This document shows positions 44,952-53,389 of a DNA stretch of 64,000 bases, in pieces. The notes below the pieces were generated by a model. It did not search any database, was not told the DNA's origin, and worked only from the letters and a program-made list of their open reading frames with translations. The position numbers were made by a program, and so were the translations under genes. This stretch comes from AC-32 sp038237925 (lineage in GTDB: Bacteria; Actinomycetota; Thermoleophilia; Gaiellales; Gaiellaceae). Position 1 is the stretch's first letter. Every line of letters begins with the position of its first letter. The stretch lies in assembly GCA_038237925.1 (NCBI GenBank), contig JBBRYF010000005.1, positions 1-64,000 on the forward strand, written 5' to 3'.

Positions 44952-45686
44952 GTGGAGTCCCGCTTCGTCGACTGCCATTCGCACGTCGTACCGTCCGGTG
45001 ACGACGGCGCCCAGACGCTGGAAGACGGCCGCGAGCTCTGCGACTTGGCCGCCGACTCCGGCACGCGGATTCTGTTCGCGACGCCGCACGTCTGGCCGCA
45101 CCTGCCGCTCACCGAGGAGCGTGAACGCGGCATCCAGCGCGCCTTCGAGAAACTGCGGGCGCGGGCGCGCTTGGAGCTGAGGCTCGGTTTCGAGCTGACC
45201 CCGGCACCGAGGCTTCTGCACGAGGATCCAGCGCGGTACGTCCTCGAGGGAACCGACGTCGTGCTCGTGGAGATGCCGTTCGCCGAGCCGGCCTCGCAGC
45301 TCGTCGAGCTCGCGGCGCACGTCGAGAGCGCGGGCCTGACGCCGCTCGTCGCGCACCCAGAACGAACTGACGCGATCCGGACAGAGCCCGGCCTCGCGCA
45401 CGAGCTCGCGCAGCGGTGGCCGCTGCAGGTGAACGCCACGAGCCTGCTGGGCCGTCACGGTCAGGAGATCGAGGAGCTCGCTTGGCTGCTGGTCGAAGCC
45501 GGCGACGCTGCCGCCGTCGCCTCCGACGGGCACCGGCTCACGCGTGCGCCGAGGATCGACGAGGCCTACAAGCTCGTTCGGGCGCGAGTGGGGGAGGAGG
45601 CGGCCCTGCCGCTCTTCGATGGCACGGCGCTCGGGCTCAGGCCCGGGCGACCGCTTCCATCTCACGCAGGCGCGCCAGGCGCTTGA
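44952..45686 (+). CDS. CpsB/YwqE-type PHP-fold tyrosine phosphatase
   Basis: 244 residues. N-terminal metal motif DCHSHVVPSGDDGA, then LFATPHVWPH, VLVEMPF and LVAHPER; the final metal ligands are in ASDGH. This is the Mn-dependent CpsB/YwqE family that dephosphorylates bacterial tyrosine kinases of capsule or exopolysaccharide systems. No BY-kinase is seen nearby. The frame continues upstream inside the sigma gene, but that is a shadow. Its last 50 nt overlap the 3' end of the convergent rpoD-like gene. Confidence 0.87.
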   Translation: MESRFVDCHSHVVPSGDDGAQTLEDGRELCDLAADSGTRILFATPHVWPHLPLTEERERGIQRAFEKLRARARLELRLGFELTPAPRLLHEDPARYVLEGTDVVLVEMPFAEPASQLVELAAHVESAGLTPLVAHPERTDAIRTEPGLAHELAQRWPLQVNATSLLGRHGQEIEELAWLLVEAGDAAAVASDGHRLTRAPRIDEAYKLVRARVGEEAALPLFDGTALGLRPGRPLPSHAGAPGA

Positions 45687-46710
45687 GCGCCTCTGTCTCG
45701 ATCTGACGCACGCGCTCGCGCGTCAGGCCGAGCCGGCGGCCGATCTCCTCGAGCGTCTTCGGCTCGGCATCCTCGAGGCCGTAGCGGAAGACCAGCACCT
45801 GCCGCTCGCGCTCACCGAGCGCGGCAAGCGCGTCGGCCAATGCCTGGCAGCGAAGGGAAACCTCGACCTCCTCGTCCGGGAGCGGCCCGTCGCCGGCGAC
45901 GAAATCGCCGAAGGTCGCGTCCTCGGTCTCGCCGACCGGCTGGTCGAGGCTCGTCGACGCGCGCGCTGCGGCCTTGACCTCGTACGCCTGGGCGATTGGG
46001 AGGTTCGCCTCCTCGGCGACCTCCTCGAGCGTGGGCTCGCGGCCGAGCTGCGTCCAGAGCGTGCGCTCGGCGCGGTTCAGCTTCTGCATCCGCTCGACGA
46101 TGTGCACCGGCATGCGAATGGTGCGCGCCTTGTCGGCGAGCGCCCGCGCGACGGCCTGGCGAATCCACCACGTCGCGTAGGTGGAGAACTTGTAGCCGCG
46201 GCGCCAGTCGAACTTCTCGACGGCGCGAATCAGGCCGAGTGTGCCTTCCTGGATCAGGTCGAGGAACGGTAGACCCTGGTTGCGGTAGTTCTTCGCGATC
46301 GAGACGACCAGCCGCAGGTTGGACTGGATCATCCGCGTCTTGGCCGGCATGTCGCCGCGCTCGATGCGCTTGGCGAGCTCGACCTCCTGGGCGGCGGTCA
46401 GCAGCGGATGACGGCCGGCGTCGCGCAGGAAGAGCTGCAGCGCGTCGGTCGTGGTCTCCTGCGCAACCGCAGCCGGTGGAGGCGGCGGAGGCGCGGGCGC
46501 CTCGTTCTTCTCGGCCTCTGGCTCGAGCACCTCGATGCCGCGCTGCTCCAGCTCGCGGAAGACGGCGTCGGTCTCGAGTGGGTCCAGGTGCAGCGGCTCG
46601 AGAACCTCGTTGAGGTCCGCATACCGCATTTGCCCGGTTTGCTCCGCCTGCTCGAACAGTTCGTGCAGCTCGGGGCTCGCCAGGACCGTCTCGATCTCGA
46701 CCGCGGTCAT
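45637..46710 (-). CDS. rpoD: Primary sigma factor (RpoD/SigA-like)
   Basis: 357 residues. A region 1.1-like N-terminus (1-65) is followed by a Pro-rich linker, region 1.2 (DALQLFLRDAGRHPLLT), region 2 (DLIQEGTLGLIRAVEKFDWRRGYKFSTYATWWIRQA), region 3 and region 4 (TLEEIGRRLGLTRERVRQIE). With a full region 1.1 and canonical region 2.4 this is the better candidate for the housekeeping factor. The upstream region has TTGACA and two inverted repeats. Confidence 0.92.
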   Translation of the reverse strand: MTAVEIETVLASPELHELFEQAEQTGQMRYADLNEVLEPLHLDPLETDAVFRELEQRGIEVLEPEAEKNEAPAPPPPPPAAVAQETTTDALQLFLRDAGRHPLLTAAQEVELAKRIERGDMPAKTRMIQSNLRLVVSIAKNYRNQGLPFLDLIQEGTLGLIRAVEKFDWRRGYKFSTYATWWIRQAVARALADKARTIRMPVHIVERMQKLNRAERTLWTQLGREPTLEEVAEEANLPIAQAYEVKAAARASTSLDQPVGETEDATFGDFVAGDGPLPDEEVEVSLRCQALADALAALGERERQVLVFRYGLEDAEPKTLEEIGRRLGLTRERVRQIETEALKRLARLREMEAVARA

Positions 46711-47124
46711 CCCGACAACCTGCTTCCTGCCACAAAGGCGTGGCGTCCAAACCCTCTACTGGACGCGAGTTCTATCTGATGCACGATAACGGGCGTTATG
46801 TCAAGTTGGAGTCTGGATGTTCGACGGCCGCTCCACCCCCGGCCGCCGGCATAGGACCAAAAAAATTCGCCGAGTCGGTTTCCGTTTCGTCCACCGTTTT
46901 CGATGACCTTTCCCTTGCGGGTAGTGCCTTCGAACTCGGCTTCGGCCTACTCCGGTTCCGTGCTCGGCGCAAGAGGGAATCTAGAGCCTGGCCAGGACCG
47001 GATCAAGGGGGTCGAAATGCGTCGCGGCCGCAATTTGCGGAAATTCAATTTTCCACATTTCCACAGCAACGCGTGCAGCTTGTGGATAACCCGGTCCGAC
47101 GCTCCGAGACGATACAGTCACGCC
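46711..47124. promoter_or_regulatory. 414-bp intergenic control region between rpoD and a small membrane gene
   Basis: No convincing gene. It contains GCGTCCA/TGGACGC arms (46743-46749, 46760-46766), an ATAACG-GG-CGTTAT palindrome (46786-46799) touching a minus-strand TTGACA (46799-46804) that may be the rpoD -35, an AT-rich stretch with DnaA-box-like 9-mers (47049-47089), and TACAGT (47113-47118) 6 nt before the GTG at 47125. Confidence 0.5.
47049..47089. promoter_or_regulatory. Cluster of DnaA-box-like 9-mers
   Basis: TTTTCCACA (47049-47057) fits TTWTNCACA; ATTTCCACA (47057-47065) has one mismatch; TGTGGATAA (47081-47089) is a perfect TTATCCACA on the minus strand. They lie in one of the most AT-rich stretches of the window. 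Confidence 0.45.
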
Positions 47125-47346
47125 GTGCCGCACCTCCGCCTCCCCGCCCTCTCGCACGGCTTCTGGTCGTTCGTGTGGGCGCTCGTCTTCGGCCTTTACG
47201 TCTGGATCGGCGGCCTCGCGGTCGGCGTGCAGGGCGGCACGGCGTTCATCCTCGGCGCCGTCGTCGGCTTTCTGGTCTACCTGCTCGTGATGGCGTACGG
47301 CTCCGACGCGCCGCAGCGTCAGCCGCGTCGCGCCGACCGGCGCTGA
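47125..47346 (+). CDS. Small two-helix membrane protein
   Basis: 73 residues with two transmembrane helices (about 14-33 and 37-57) and a basic tail. GTG start exactly 6 nt after TACAGT, so leaderless. No domain recognised. Confidence 0.65.
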   Translation: MPHLRLPALSHGFWSFVWALVFGLYVWIGGLAVGVQGGTAFILGAVVGFLVYLLVMAYGSDAPQRQPRRADRR

Positions 47347-47522
47347 TTCCCGACCAGCGCGCGAAGCAGCTTTCGCGCCAGCTCCCCGCCGACCTTTTCG
47401 CGCAGCCGCTCGAAGACCGGCGGCCTGGGCACGGTCGCCGTGCACTGCGCAAGCAAGATATCGAGTCGCTTCGGGTCTGGAGTGTGAAGGGCGGCGCTCA
47501 CGGTCCCGTGTATCGGTTCAGC

Positions 47523-47569
47523 CCCATCCCGCTTCATCCCTCCCCGGAGGGACGGCGAAGCGGGACGGG
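47523..47569 (-). terminator. Nested hairpin downstream of the minus-strand membrane gene
   Basis: Outer arms 47528-47535/47557-47564 pair perfectly and extend to 13 bp with one mismatch (47523-47569). An inner CCCTCC-CC-GGAGGG stem lies between them. It begins 8 nt past the stop of the gene at 47577-48173. No T-run. The gap 47347-47522 shows nothing I can support. Confidence 0.5.
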
Positions 47570-47576
47570 CGAGGAA

Positions 47577-48173
47577 TCAGTCGGTCCGAGCGGTCTCGCG
47601 GTCGACCTCGGCGGCGCGCTCGCGCATGTCGCCGTCCTCCGCCGCAGCCTCGCGCTCCTCGCGCGCGGTCGCCCGGTCTTCGGGCGGAGGAGCCGCACCG
47701 CCGGCCGGGACAGTCGCCGCCCGCCGGCGCCGGCCGAACGAGCCGTAGGCGGTCGGGCCCGACGTGTCGAACGTGAAGCCGAACACGAGCCCGATGCCGA
47801 ATGCCAGCACTGCGATGTACTGACCGAGGTCGGTGACCAGGCCCTGGACGCCGATGTTGTGCGACCAGCCGCGGATGTGCCCGCGGAACCAGTTCGGATC
47901 CGGCTGGGTTGCCAAAAGCACCCAACCTGCTGCGACGAGCACCGGGATGAAGGCGAGCAGGAAGACGTTGAATGACAGCCGGGGCCAGCCCCACTTCGTC
48001 CAGCCGCCCAGGATCTGTGAGAACGCCATCACAAGCCCCGCGGCCGCGATCAGGCCGTAGACAGCCCAGTAGCCGCCGTCCGAGCCTTCGTTCACCTGCG
48101 TGGCGAGCCAGACCAGGAAACCAGCGGCGGCTGCACCGAGCAGGGTGATCGTTCCACGTGTCAAGCCGTACAT
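47577..48173 (-). CDS. Four-helix membrane protein with charged tail
   Basis: 198 residues. Four hydrophobic segments (about 8-26, 36-54, 66-88, 112-132) precede a hydrophilic tail of about 60 residues dominated by Arg, Glu and Ala. The ATG is preceded by GGAGGTGG, a good ribosome binding site. Not a family I recognise; the tail may be cytoplasmic and regulatory (inference). Confidence 0.7.
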   Translation of the reverse strand: MYGLTRGTITLLGAAAAGFLVWLATQVNEGSDGGYWAVYGLIAAAGLVMAFSQILGGWTKWGWPRLSFNVFLLAFIPVLVAAGWVLLATQPDPNWFRGHIRGWSHNIGVQGLVTDLGQYIAVLAFGIGLVFGFTFDTSGPTAYGSFGRRRRAATVPAGGAAPPPEDRATAREEREAAAEDGDMRERAAEVDRETARTD

Positions 48174-48222
48174 GGCACCACCTCCGGCCGATCTCTACCC
48201 CGTTCGGCGGAAGTGAACCTCG

Positions 48223-48831
48223 CTAGTCGAGGAAGAGCCGGCGGCTGTCGAAGCACGCCGAGTAGAGCTCGGCCGCGAACTCCTCCACCACGCGCTCGGC
48301 GTCCGCCGCGAACAGGTGCTCGACGACGCCAACCTCGCGGTCGTTGTGGAACGGCACGTCGAGATGCTGTGGGCTGACGAGGTTGATCGAGATGCTCCCG
48401 CAGGCTGGGCAGCGGACCGCGAGCCCGACCTCCTCCCCGCCCTCGGCCGGCGCGAGTACGACGAACGCCGACGGGAAGACCGGCCGCGGCCGCTCCTCGG
48501 CGTAGCAGAAGAAGCTCCACGGCCACTCGCCGGCCTGGATCCGCCTGGCTGCGAGATCCGCGAGCTCGGCATCGACAGGATCGACGGTCGCGGTCATCAG
48601 GTTCACGAAGGTCGCGCCGGCGCCGAGGCCGAGCGGCGCCCAGTCCAGCTCGTCGTGCGAGACGAGACCGGGATGCTCGGCCCCGCAGGCGCAGTCGAAC
48701 TCGATCCCGAAGACGGCCGGTTGGGTCGGCCCTGGAAGCTGCTCGACCCGGCGGAACGCCGAAAGGGCCACCCGCGCCTCCCCACGCTCCGGGCACGCGA
48801 ACGTGTACCTGGTCGTGAGGGCGTCGTACAT
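48223..48831 (-). CDS. Hypothetical protein with zinc-ribbon-like cysteines
   Basis: 202 residues. Cys clusters include C13 in the N-terminal strand, CACG near 47-50 and CPACG near 142-146; the last could close a zinc ribbon. A separate acidic C-terminal helix (VVEHLFAADAERVVEEFAAELY) follows. Resembles CpXC-type zinc proteins in outline, at low confidence. It stands between the membrane gene and apt on the minus strand. Confidence 0.65.
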   Translation of the reverse strand: MYDALTTRYTFACPERGEARVALSAFRRVEQLPGPTQPAVFGIEFDCACGAEHPGLVSHDELDWAPLGLGAGATFVNLMTATVDPVDAELADLAARRIQAGEWPWSFFCYAEERPRPVFPSAFVVLAPAEGGEEVGLAVRCPACGSISINLVSPQHLDVPFHNDREVGVVEHLFAADAERVVEEFAAELYSACFDSRRLFLD

Positions 48832-48872
48832 GGCGCAGTTGTAATCGGCGCCTCGGACGCCAAAACGTAGGG

Positions 48873-49394
48873 TCAGTAGCTGATCAGGGAGTGCACGTCG
48901 TGCCCTTCGAGCTGCGTTCGACCCTCGAGAAACTCGAGCTCGATCACGAAGGCGACACCGACGATCTCGCCGCCCAGCTGCTCTGCGAGGTCACAGATCG
49001 CGCGAGCCGTGCCGCCTGTCGCGAGCACGTCGTCGTGGACAAGCACGCGGGCGCCGCCCTCGATCGCGTCCGCGTGCAGCTCGAGCGAGTTCTCGCCGTA
49101 CTCGAGGGCATATGTCGCGCTGACGGTCTTCCAGGGCAGCTTGCCCGGCCGCCGTGCCGCGACGAAGCCGCAGCCGAGCTTGTACGCGATCGCCGCGCCG
49201 AGGATGAAGCCCCGCGCCTCCGCGCCGAGGATGACGTCCGGCTTGCGTGGCTCGGCCCAGTCGGCCAGGAGGTCGGTCACCCCGTGCAGCGCCGTCGGGT
49301 CGGCGAGCAGCGGCATGATGTCCTTGAAGACGATTCCGGGCTCGGGGAAGTCCGGGACGTCGCGGATCTTGGCCTTCAGCGCGTCGACGGCCAT
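48873..49394 (-). CDS. apt: Adenine phosphoribosyltransferase
   Basis: 173 residues, normal length. PRPP site VLVHDDVLATGGTA and the N-terminal VPDFPEPGIVFKDIMPLL hood are intact. It converts adenine plus PRPP to AMP and completes the purine salvage set of this window. Its ATG overlaps the ftsR-like stop by one base. Confidence 0.96.
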   Translation of the reverse strand: MAVDALKAKIRDVPDFPEPGIVFKDIMPLLADPTALHGVTDLLADWAEPRKPDVILGAEARGFILGAAIAYKLGCGFVAARRPGKLPWKTVSATYALEYGENSLELHADAIEGGARVLVHDDVLATGGTARAICDLAEQLGGEIVGVAFVIELEFLEGRTQLEGHDVHSLISY

Positions 49395-50092
49395 CAGTGC
49401 GTGGCCACTTGGCGCAGGTCGCGCCAGAAGAGCAGCTGCGCGAGCTCCTGCGCCACCTCGGCAAGCGTTTGCAGCTGCTGGACGGCGGCGTCCCGGCGCT
49501 CGGGGTTTCGCGAGCGCAGCGACGGGGCCACGAGCTGCTCCAGCAGGCCGGCCTCACGGTCGGCGGCCGTGCGGAAGGTGCGCAGGTGCCGAGCGGAGAT
49601 CCCGAAGCGCGCGAGCTTCGAGCAGGCGACCGCCACGTCCACGTCCCCTGCGGGATAGAGCTTCTCGTTGCCCTCGCGGCGCGGCTGGAGCAGGCCGTAC
49701 TCCTCGAGCTCGCGCGCCAGCGCGGGCGTGATCGCCGCGCGGTCGCAGAGCTCGCCGAGGTCGAGCTCGTCGTCCGGATCGCCGAGCCCCACGGTGCGCC
49801 GCCGCCGGCGCTCCTTGCCCGCCCCGGACGGCGAGGCGAGCTCTTGCCGGATCACGCGCAGCGGCAGGAACTCGTCGCGCTGCAGGCGCAGGATCGTCTC
49901 GAGCCGCTCGACGTCGTCCTCGCTGAAGAGCCGGTAGCCGCTCTGCGTGCGCCGCGGCGCGAGCAGGCCCTGGTCCTCCAGGTAGCGGATCTTCGAGATC
50001 GAGATGTCGGGAAACTCGCCTTGCAAGCGGCGGCAAAGCGTCCCGATCGTGAGCAGGCGCTGCCGCTCCGTAGTCGCCTCGACCGCGCTCAT
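49394..50092 (-). CDS. FtsR-like MerR-family transcription regulator
   Basis: 232 residues. The N-terminal winged HTH (LTIGTLCRRLQGEFPDISISKIRYLEDQGLLAPRRT, about 14-50) is the MerR type. The C-terminal effector region is long, with a second HTH-like segment (about 115-150). Length, architecture and the gene order garA-ftsR match Rv1828/FtsR, which controls ftsZ in Corynebacterium. It overlaps the FHA gene by 4 nt. Confidence 0.82.
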   Translation of the reverse strand: MSAVEATTERQRLLTIGTLCRRLQGEFPDISISKIRYLEDQGLLAPRRTQSGYRLFSEDDVERLETILRLQRDEFLPLRVIRQELASPSGAGKERRRRRTVGLGDPDDELDLGELCDRAAITPALARELEEYGLLQPRREGNEKLYPAGDVDVAVACSKLARFGISARHLRTFRTAADREAGLLEQLVAPSLRSRNPERRDAAVQQLQTLAEVAQELAQLLFWRDLRQVATH

Positions 50093-50556
50093 TTCTCCAG
50101 GAAGCTCAGCTTGTACTTGCCGATCTGGAGCTCGTCCCCGTTCTCCAGGCGGCCCGACTCGATGCGGCGGCGGTTGAGGAAGGTGCCGTTGAGGCTCCCC
50201 TGGTCCTCGACGAAGTAGGCGTCGTCCTTGTGCACGAGCACGGCGTGCTTGCGCGAGACGGTGACGTCGTCCAGGAAGACGTCACAGTCAGGCGAGCGGC
50301 CGATCGTCGTGCGCTCGCCCGACGGCACGAAGTGCTCGCCCGAGCGGCCGCCGCCCGAGCGGACGACCAGCGCGGGGCCCTCTGCGCCGAGGTCTTCGAG
50401 CGTCAGCGCCGTACCCTCCTCCGCGTCCTCGGCGGTGTAGCTCATCGTCGTCTCGGAGCCGGGCTCGTCCTTGACGAGCAGAGCGCCGCAACGCGCGCAG
50501 TAGTTGGCGGCTTCCGGGTTCTGGAACCCGCACTCGGGGCAGTAGACGTGGGACAT
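50089..50556 (-). CDS. garA: GarA/OdhI-like FHA protein with N-terminal zinc ribbon
   Basis: 155 residues. A zinc ribbon (C6, C9, C20, C23: CPECG, CARCG) precedes a GSETTMSY segment in which T36/T37 match the ETT phosphorylation motif of GarA/OdhI. The FHA domain (about 62-150) has the phosphothreonine-binding GRS (86-88), SRKH (101-104) and SLNGT residues. GarA binds and inhibits 2-oxoglutarate dehydrogenase and glutamate enzymes until phosphorylated. Classical GarA lacks the zinc ribbon, so this is a variant. Next to ftsR as in mycobacteria. Confidence 0.82.
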   Translation of the reverse strand: MSHVYCPECGFQNPEAANYCARCGALLVKDEPGSETTMSYTAEDAEEGTALTLEDLGAEGPALVVRSGGGRSGEHFVPSGERTTIGRSPDCDVFLDDVTVSRKHAVLVHKDDAYFVEDQGSLNGTFLNRRRIESGRLENGDELQIGKYKLSFLEK

Positions 50557-50805
50557 CTACCCCTCGGAGGACGGGGCGGCCTTGCCGGCGATGATGGCGG
50601 CGAGCTTGTCGACGTCCACCTGCTCGAGCACGCTCTTCCCCCCGGTTTCCCGGAGCCGCGCCTGGAGTTCCGCGCGCAGCAGGTCGATCTTCCCGTGCAG
50701 CATGCGCCGCTTGTACGAGACCTCGAGCTCTTGCTTGGTCAGGTCGTCGATCAGACCCTTGAGGTCGTCGTCGGAGAGGGAAGCGAGATCGGGAAACGGT
50801 TCCAC
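50557..50805 (-). CDS. RsiG-like c-di-GMP-binding small helical protein
   Basis: 82 residues from a GTG with AAAGG ahead (a TTG at 50841 would add 12 residues). It forms a helical hairpin with QELEVSYKRRMLHGKIDLL. This is the RsiG c-di-GMP signature E(X)3S(X)2R(X)3Q(X)3D with His in place of Gln. RsiG sequesters the sigma factor WhiG when loaded with c-di-GMP; single-motif homologues are known from early-branching actinobacteria such as Rubrobacter and act as dimers. No whiG is visible here. The gene sits directly before garA and ftsR on the minus strand. Confidence 0.78.
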   Translation of the reverse strand: MEPFPDLASLSDDDLKGLIDDLTKQELEVSYKRRMLHGKIDLLRAELQARLRETGGKSVLEQVDVDKLAAIIAGKAAPSSEG

Positions 50806-50866
50806 GTGAGCCTTTCGTCCGCTGGGGGCGCTCGTAGTCAAGCAGAACGAGCCCGAAGGGTCAACC

Positions 50867-53389
50867 TTAGCTTGAGGCTACGGCGGCAGCCGTAGCGCCT
50901 TCGGTCTGCATGATCTCCTCGACCAGCCCGCGGAGCTCGCGCTCGAGTTCGGCCGACGCCTCCTCGGTGGCGCCCTCCGCGTAGATGTGCACCAGCGGCT
51001 CGTCCGGGTCCGGCAGCACCTGTGCCCACCCGCGCTCGTCGAAGACCTTGATCCCGTCGAGCAGGTCGACCTCGCGGTCGCGCAGGCGCTCGGTCACGAC
51101 ACGCATCACCGTTCCCTTGAGCGACCACGGGCACGGCACCTGCCGGTGGACGAGCGTGCTCGCCGGCAGCTCGGCGACGAGCTCCGAGAGCGGTCGCTCG
51201 GCGGGCGCCAGCAGCTCGAGCAGCTTGCACAGGCTCGCGACAGCGTCGTAGGCGGGCAGGAACTCGGGGAAGACGTAGCCGCCGCCGACGGCTCCGGCGA
51301 AGATCACGCCGTCCTCGGCCGCTGCCTTGGTCAGTTCTGCCAGCGAGGCCGGAGTGCGGATCACCTCGAGCCCTCTTCCCGCGACGAGGTCGTCGACGTG
51401 GCTGGTCACCGTGATCGGAAAGGCGAGCTTCCCGCTCCGGCCGTCCGAGCCGATCAGGCGCAGGAAGAGCAGGAGCGCCTGTTCGACCGGGATCTCCCGC
51501 GCCTGCTCGTCGATCAGGAACAGGCGCTCGCCGGCGCGGTCGAAGACCACGCCGAGATCGGCGCCGATCGCCGTCACCAGCCGCTTCGCCTGCCCCACTG
51601 TCTCGCGCAGGCCCGCGGGTGGCTGGGCGCCGTCCGCTGCAAAGCCGTGCGAGCTCACCGCCTCGATGCCGAGCGGGCCGAGCATCAGCGGCAGCACGTA
51701 CGAGGTCGCCGAGTAGCCGTAGTCGACGACGATGCGATAGCCGCGAGCGCGAATCGCCTCGATGTCGACGCTCGCGAGCAGGTCCTGCGCGTAGCCCTCG
51801 CGCACGCGGGCCGGGTAGGTCACGCCGCCGACCGAGTTGAACGCCGCTCGCCGCAGCTCGTGGCGCGTGAAGTGCTTCTCGATCTCCTTCTGCAGCCCGG
51901 CAGTGAGTTGGATGCCCGGTTGCTCGTAGAACCGGATCTCGATCACCTCGGGGTCGCTGTGGCTGACGCCCACGTGGAAGCCGGCCTCGTAGCCCTGGCT
52001 CTTCAGCAGATGCCGGCTGACCGCCGCGGGAAGCACGCGCAGGTCGGCGACGTCGATGCCCGTCGAGTTCAGGCCCGAGATCATGGCGCGCTTGATCATG
52101 CGGCAGGCCGACGGCGACTCCCGGCTCGCGACCACGCGCGCCCCGCGCTTCAGCGCCGTCCCGAGCGCGGCGGCCAGGCGCACTGCGGTCTCGGGCGTCA
52201 GGTCGACGTTGACGAGCCCCGAGACGCCCTCCTTGCCGAAGAGCTTCGAGGAGGCGCGGGACTCCCAGATCAGGCTTTCGTGGATCTGCGCGCCGGTCTC
52301 CACCTCTTTGTACGGGTAGATCCGCACCTGCGGCATGACCGCGCTCTGGGCGCCGAGGGTGACCTCGTCGCCGATCGCGGCGCCCTCGTGCACGTGGGCA
52401 TGGGCCCGGATGTCGCACGCGCGGCCTACGACGGCACCCTCGACGCGGGCGCTCCGGCCGATGTGCGTGGCCGCGTCGATGACGGAGCGCTCGGTGCGCG
52501 CACGTTCGAGCAGCGTCACGCTCGAGCCGAGCACCGAGTACGGGCCGACCGTCGCGTCGGGGGCCACGCGGCAGTAGTTGCCGAGGTAGGCCGGACCCTC
52601 GATCGCGTCGAGGTCGTCGACCTCCACCCCCTCCCCCAGCCAGACGTTGCCGCGCAGCCGGATGCCGCGGATGTCGAGGCGCACGCGCTCGTCGAGCGCG
52701 TCGAAGTTCGCCTGCCGGAACTGATCGAGATTCCCGATGTCCTGCCAGTAGTCGTCGAAGACGTAGCCGTAGAGCGGCCGTCCCATCTCCAGCAGCAGCG
52801 GAAAGAGCTCCTTCGAGAAGTCGTACGGCCGGTCGGTCGGGATATGGCGTAGCACTTCCGGCTCGAGCACGTAGATGCCGGTGTTGATCGTGTCCGAGAA
52901 GACCTGGCTCCAGGACGGCTTCTCCAGGAAGCGTTCGACGCGACCGTCCTCGTCGGTCACCACGATCCCGAACTCGAGCGGGTTCTCGACCGACTTGAGG
53001 CCGATCGTGACCGCCGCCTGCTTCTCGCGGTGGAAGCGGATCAGGTCGGTGAGGTCGACGTCGCAGAGCGCGTCGCCCGAGATCACCAGGCAGGTCTCGT
53101 CGAGACGGTCGCTCGCGAGCCGGACCGAGCCCGCGGTGCCGAGCGGAGACTCCTCGACCGAGTACTCGATCCGCATCCCGAGGCTGTCGCCGTTGCCAAA
53201 GTGGCTGCGGATCGCCTGCGGCATGAAGGCGACGGTGACGATCACGTCCTCGAGCCCGTGCTGCTTCAAGAGCTCCAGGATGTGCTCCATGCACGGCTTC
53301 CCGACGATCGGCACCATCGGCTTTGGCTGGTTGGAGGTCAGCGGCCGCAGGCGCGTGCCCTCACCGCCGGCCATCACGACCGCCTTCAC
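50867..53389 (-). CDS. Sugar-1-phosphate nucleotidyltransferase / phosphohexomutase fusion
   Basis: 840 residues from a GTG with GGAGGTG 8 nt ahead; a longer frame to 53533 overlaps pgsA. The N-terminal NTP-transferase domain (AGGEGTRLRPLT, about 1-235) is followed by left-handed beta-helix repeats (about 250-370) and a phosphomannomutase-like domain (about 385-840). The mutase phosphoserine loop is not the usual TASHNP but VASRESPSA, as in other actinobacterial fusions called ManC/ManB. It likely makes GDP-mannose or a related activated sugar. The first 4 nt overlap pgsA. Confidence 0.88.
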   Translation of the reverse strand: MKAVVMAGGEGTRLRPLTSNQPKPMVPIVGKPCMEHILELLKQHGLEDVIVTVAFMPQAIRSHFGNGDSLGMRIEYSVEESPLGTAGSVRLASDRLDETCLVISGDALCDVDLTDLIRFHREKQAAVTIGLKSVENPLEFGIVVTDEDGRVERFLEKPSWSQVFSDTINTGIYVLEPEVLRHIPTDRPYDFSKELFPLLLEMGRPLYGYVFDDYWQDIGNLDQFRQANFDALDERVRLDIRGIRLRGNVWLGEGVEVDDLDAIEGPAYLGNYCRVAPDATVGPYSVLGSSVTLLERARTERSVIDAATHIGRSARVEGAVVGRACDIRAHAHVHEGAAIGDEVTLGAQSAVMPQVRIYPYKEVETGAQIHESLIWESRASSKLFGKEGVSGLVNVDLTPETAVRLAAALGTALKRGARVVASRESPSACRMIKRAMISGLNSTGIDVADLRVLPAAVSRHLLKSQGYEAGFHVGVSHSDPEVIEIRFYEQPGIQLTAGLQKEIEKHFTRHELRRAAFNSVGGVTYPARVREGYAQDLLASVDIEAIRARGYRIVVDYGYSATSYVLPLMLGPLGIEAVSSHGFAADGAQPPAGLRETVGQAKRLVTAIGADLGVVFDRAGERLFLIDEQAREIPVEQALLLFLRLIGSDGRSGKLAFPITVTSHVDDLVAGRGLEVIRTPASLAELTKAAAEDGVIFAGAVGGGYVFPEFLPAYDAVASLCKLLELLAPAERPLSELVAELPASTLVHRQVPCPWSLKGTVMRVVTERLRDREVDLLDGIKVFDERGWAQVLPDPDEPLVHIYAEGATEEASAELERELRGLVEEIMQTEGATAAAVASS

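Noticed and set aside
47030..47095. Calling the DnaA-box cluster oriC outright
   Set aside because: No dnaA, dnaN, rpmH or parAB nearby and skew cannot be computed here; kept only as a candidate.
47319..47537. 72-codon minus-strand frame
   Set aside because: Its start lies within the nested hairpin that probably ends the upstream minus-strand gene, and its end overlaps the plus-strand membrane gene; no motif.
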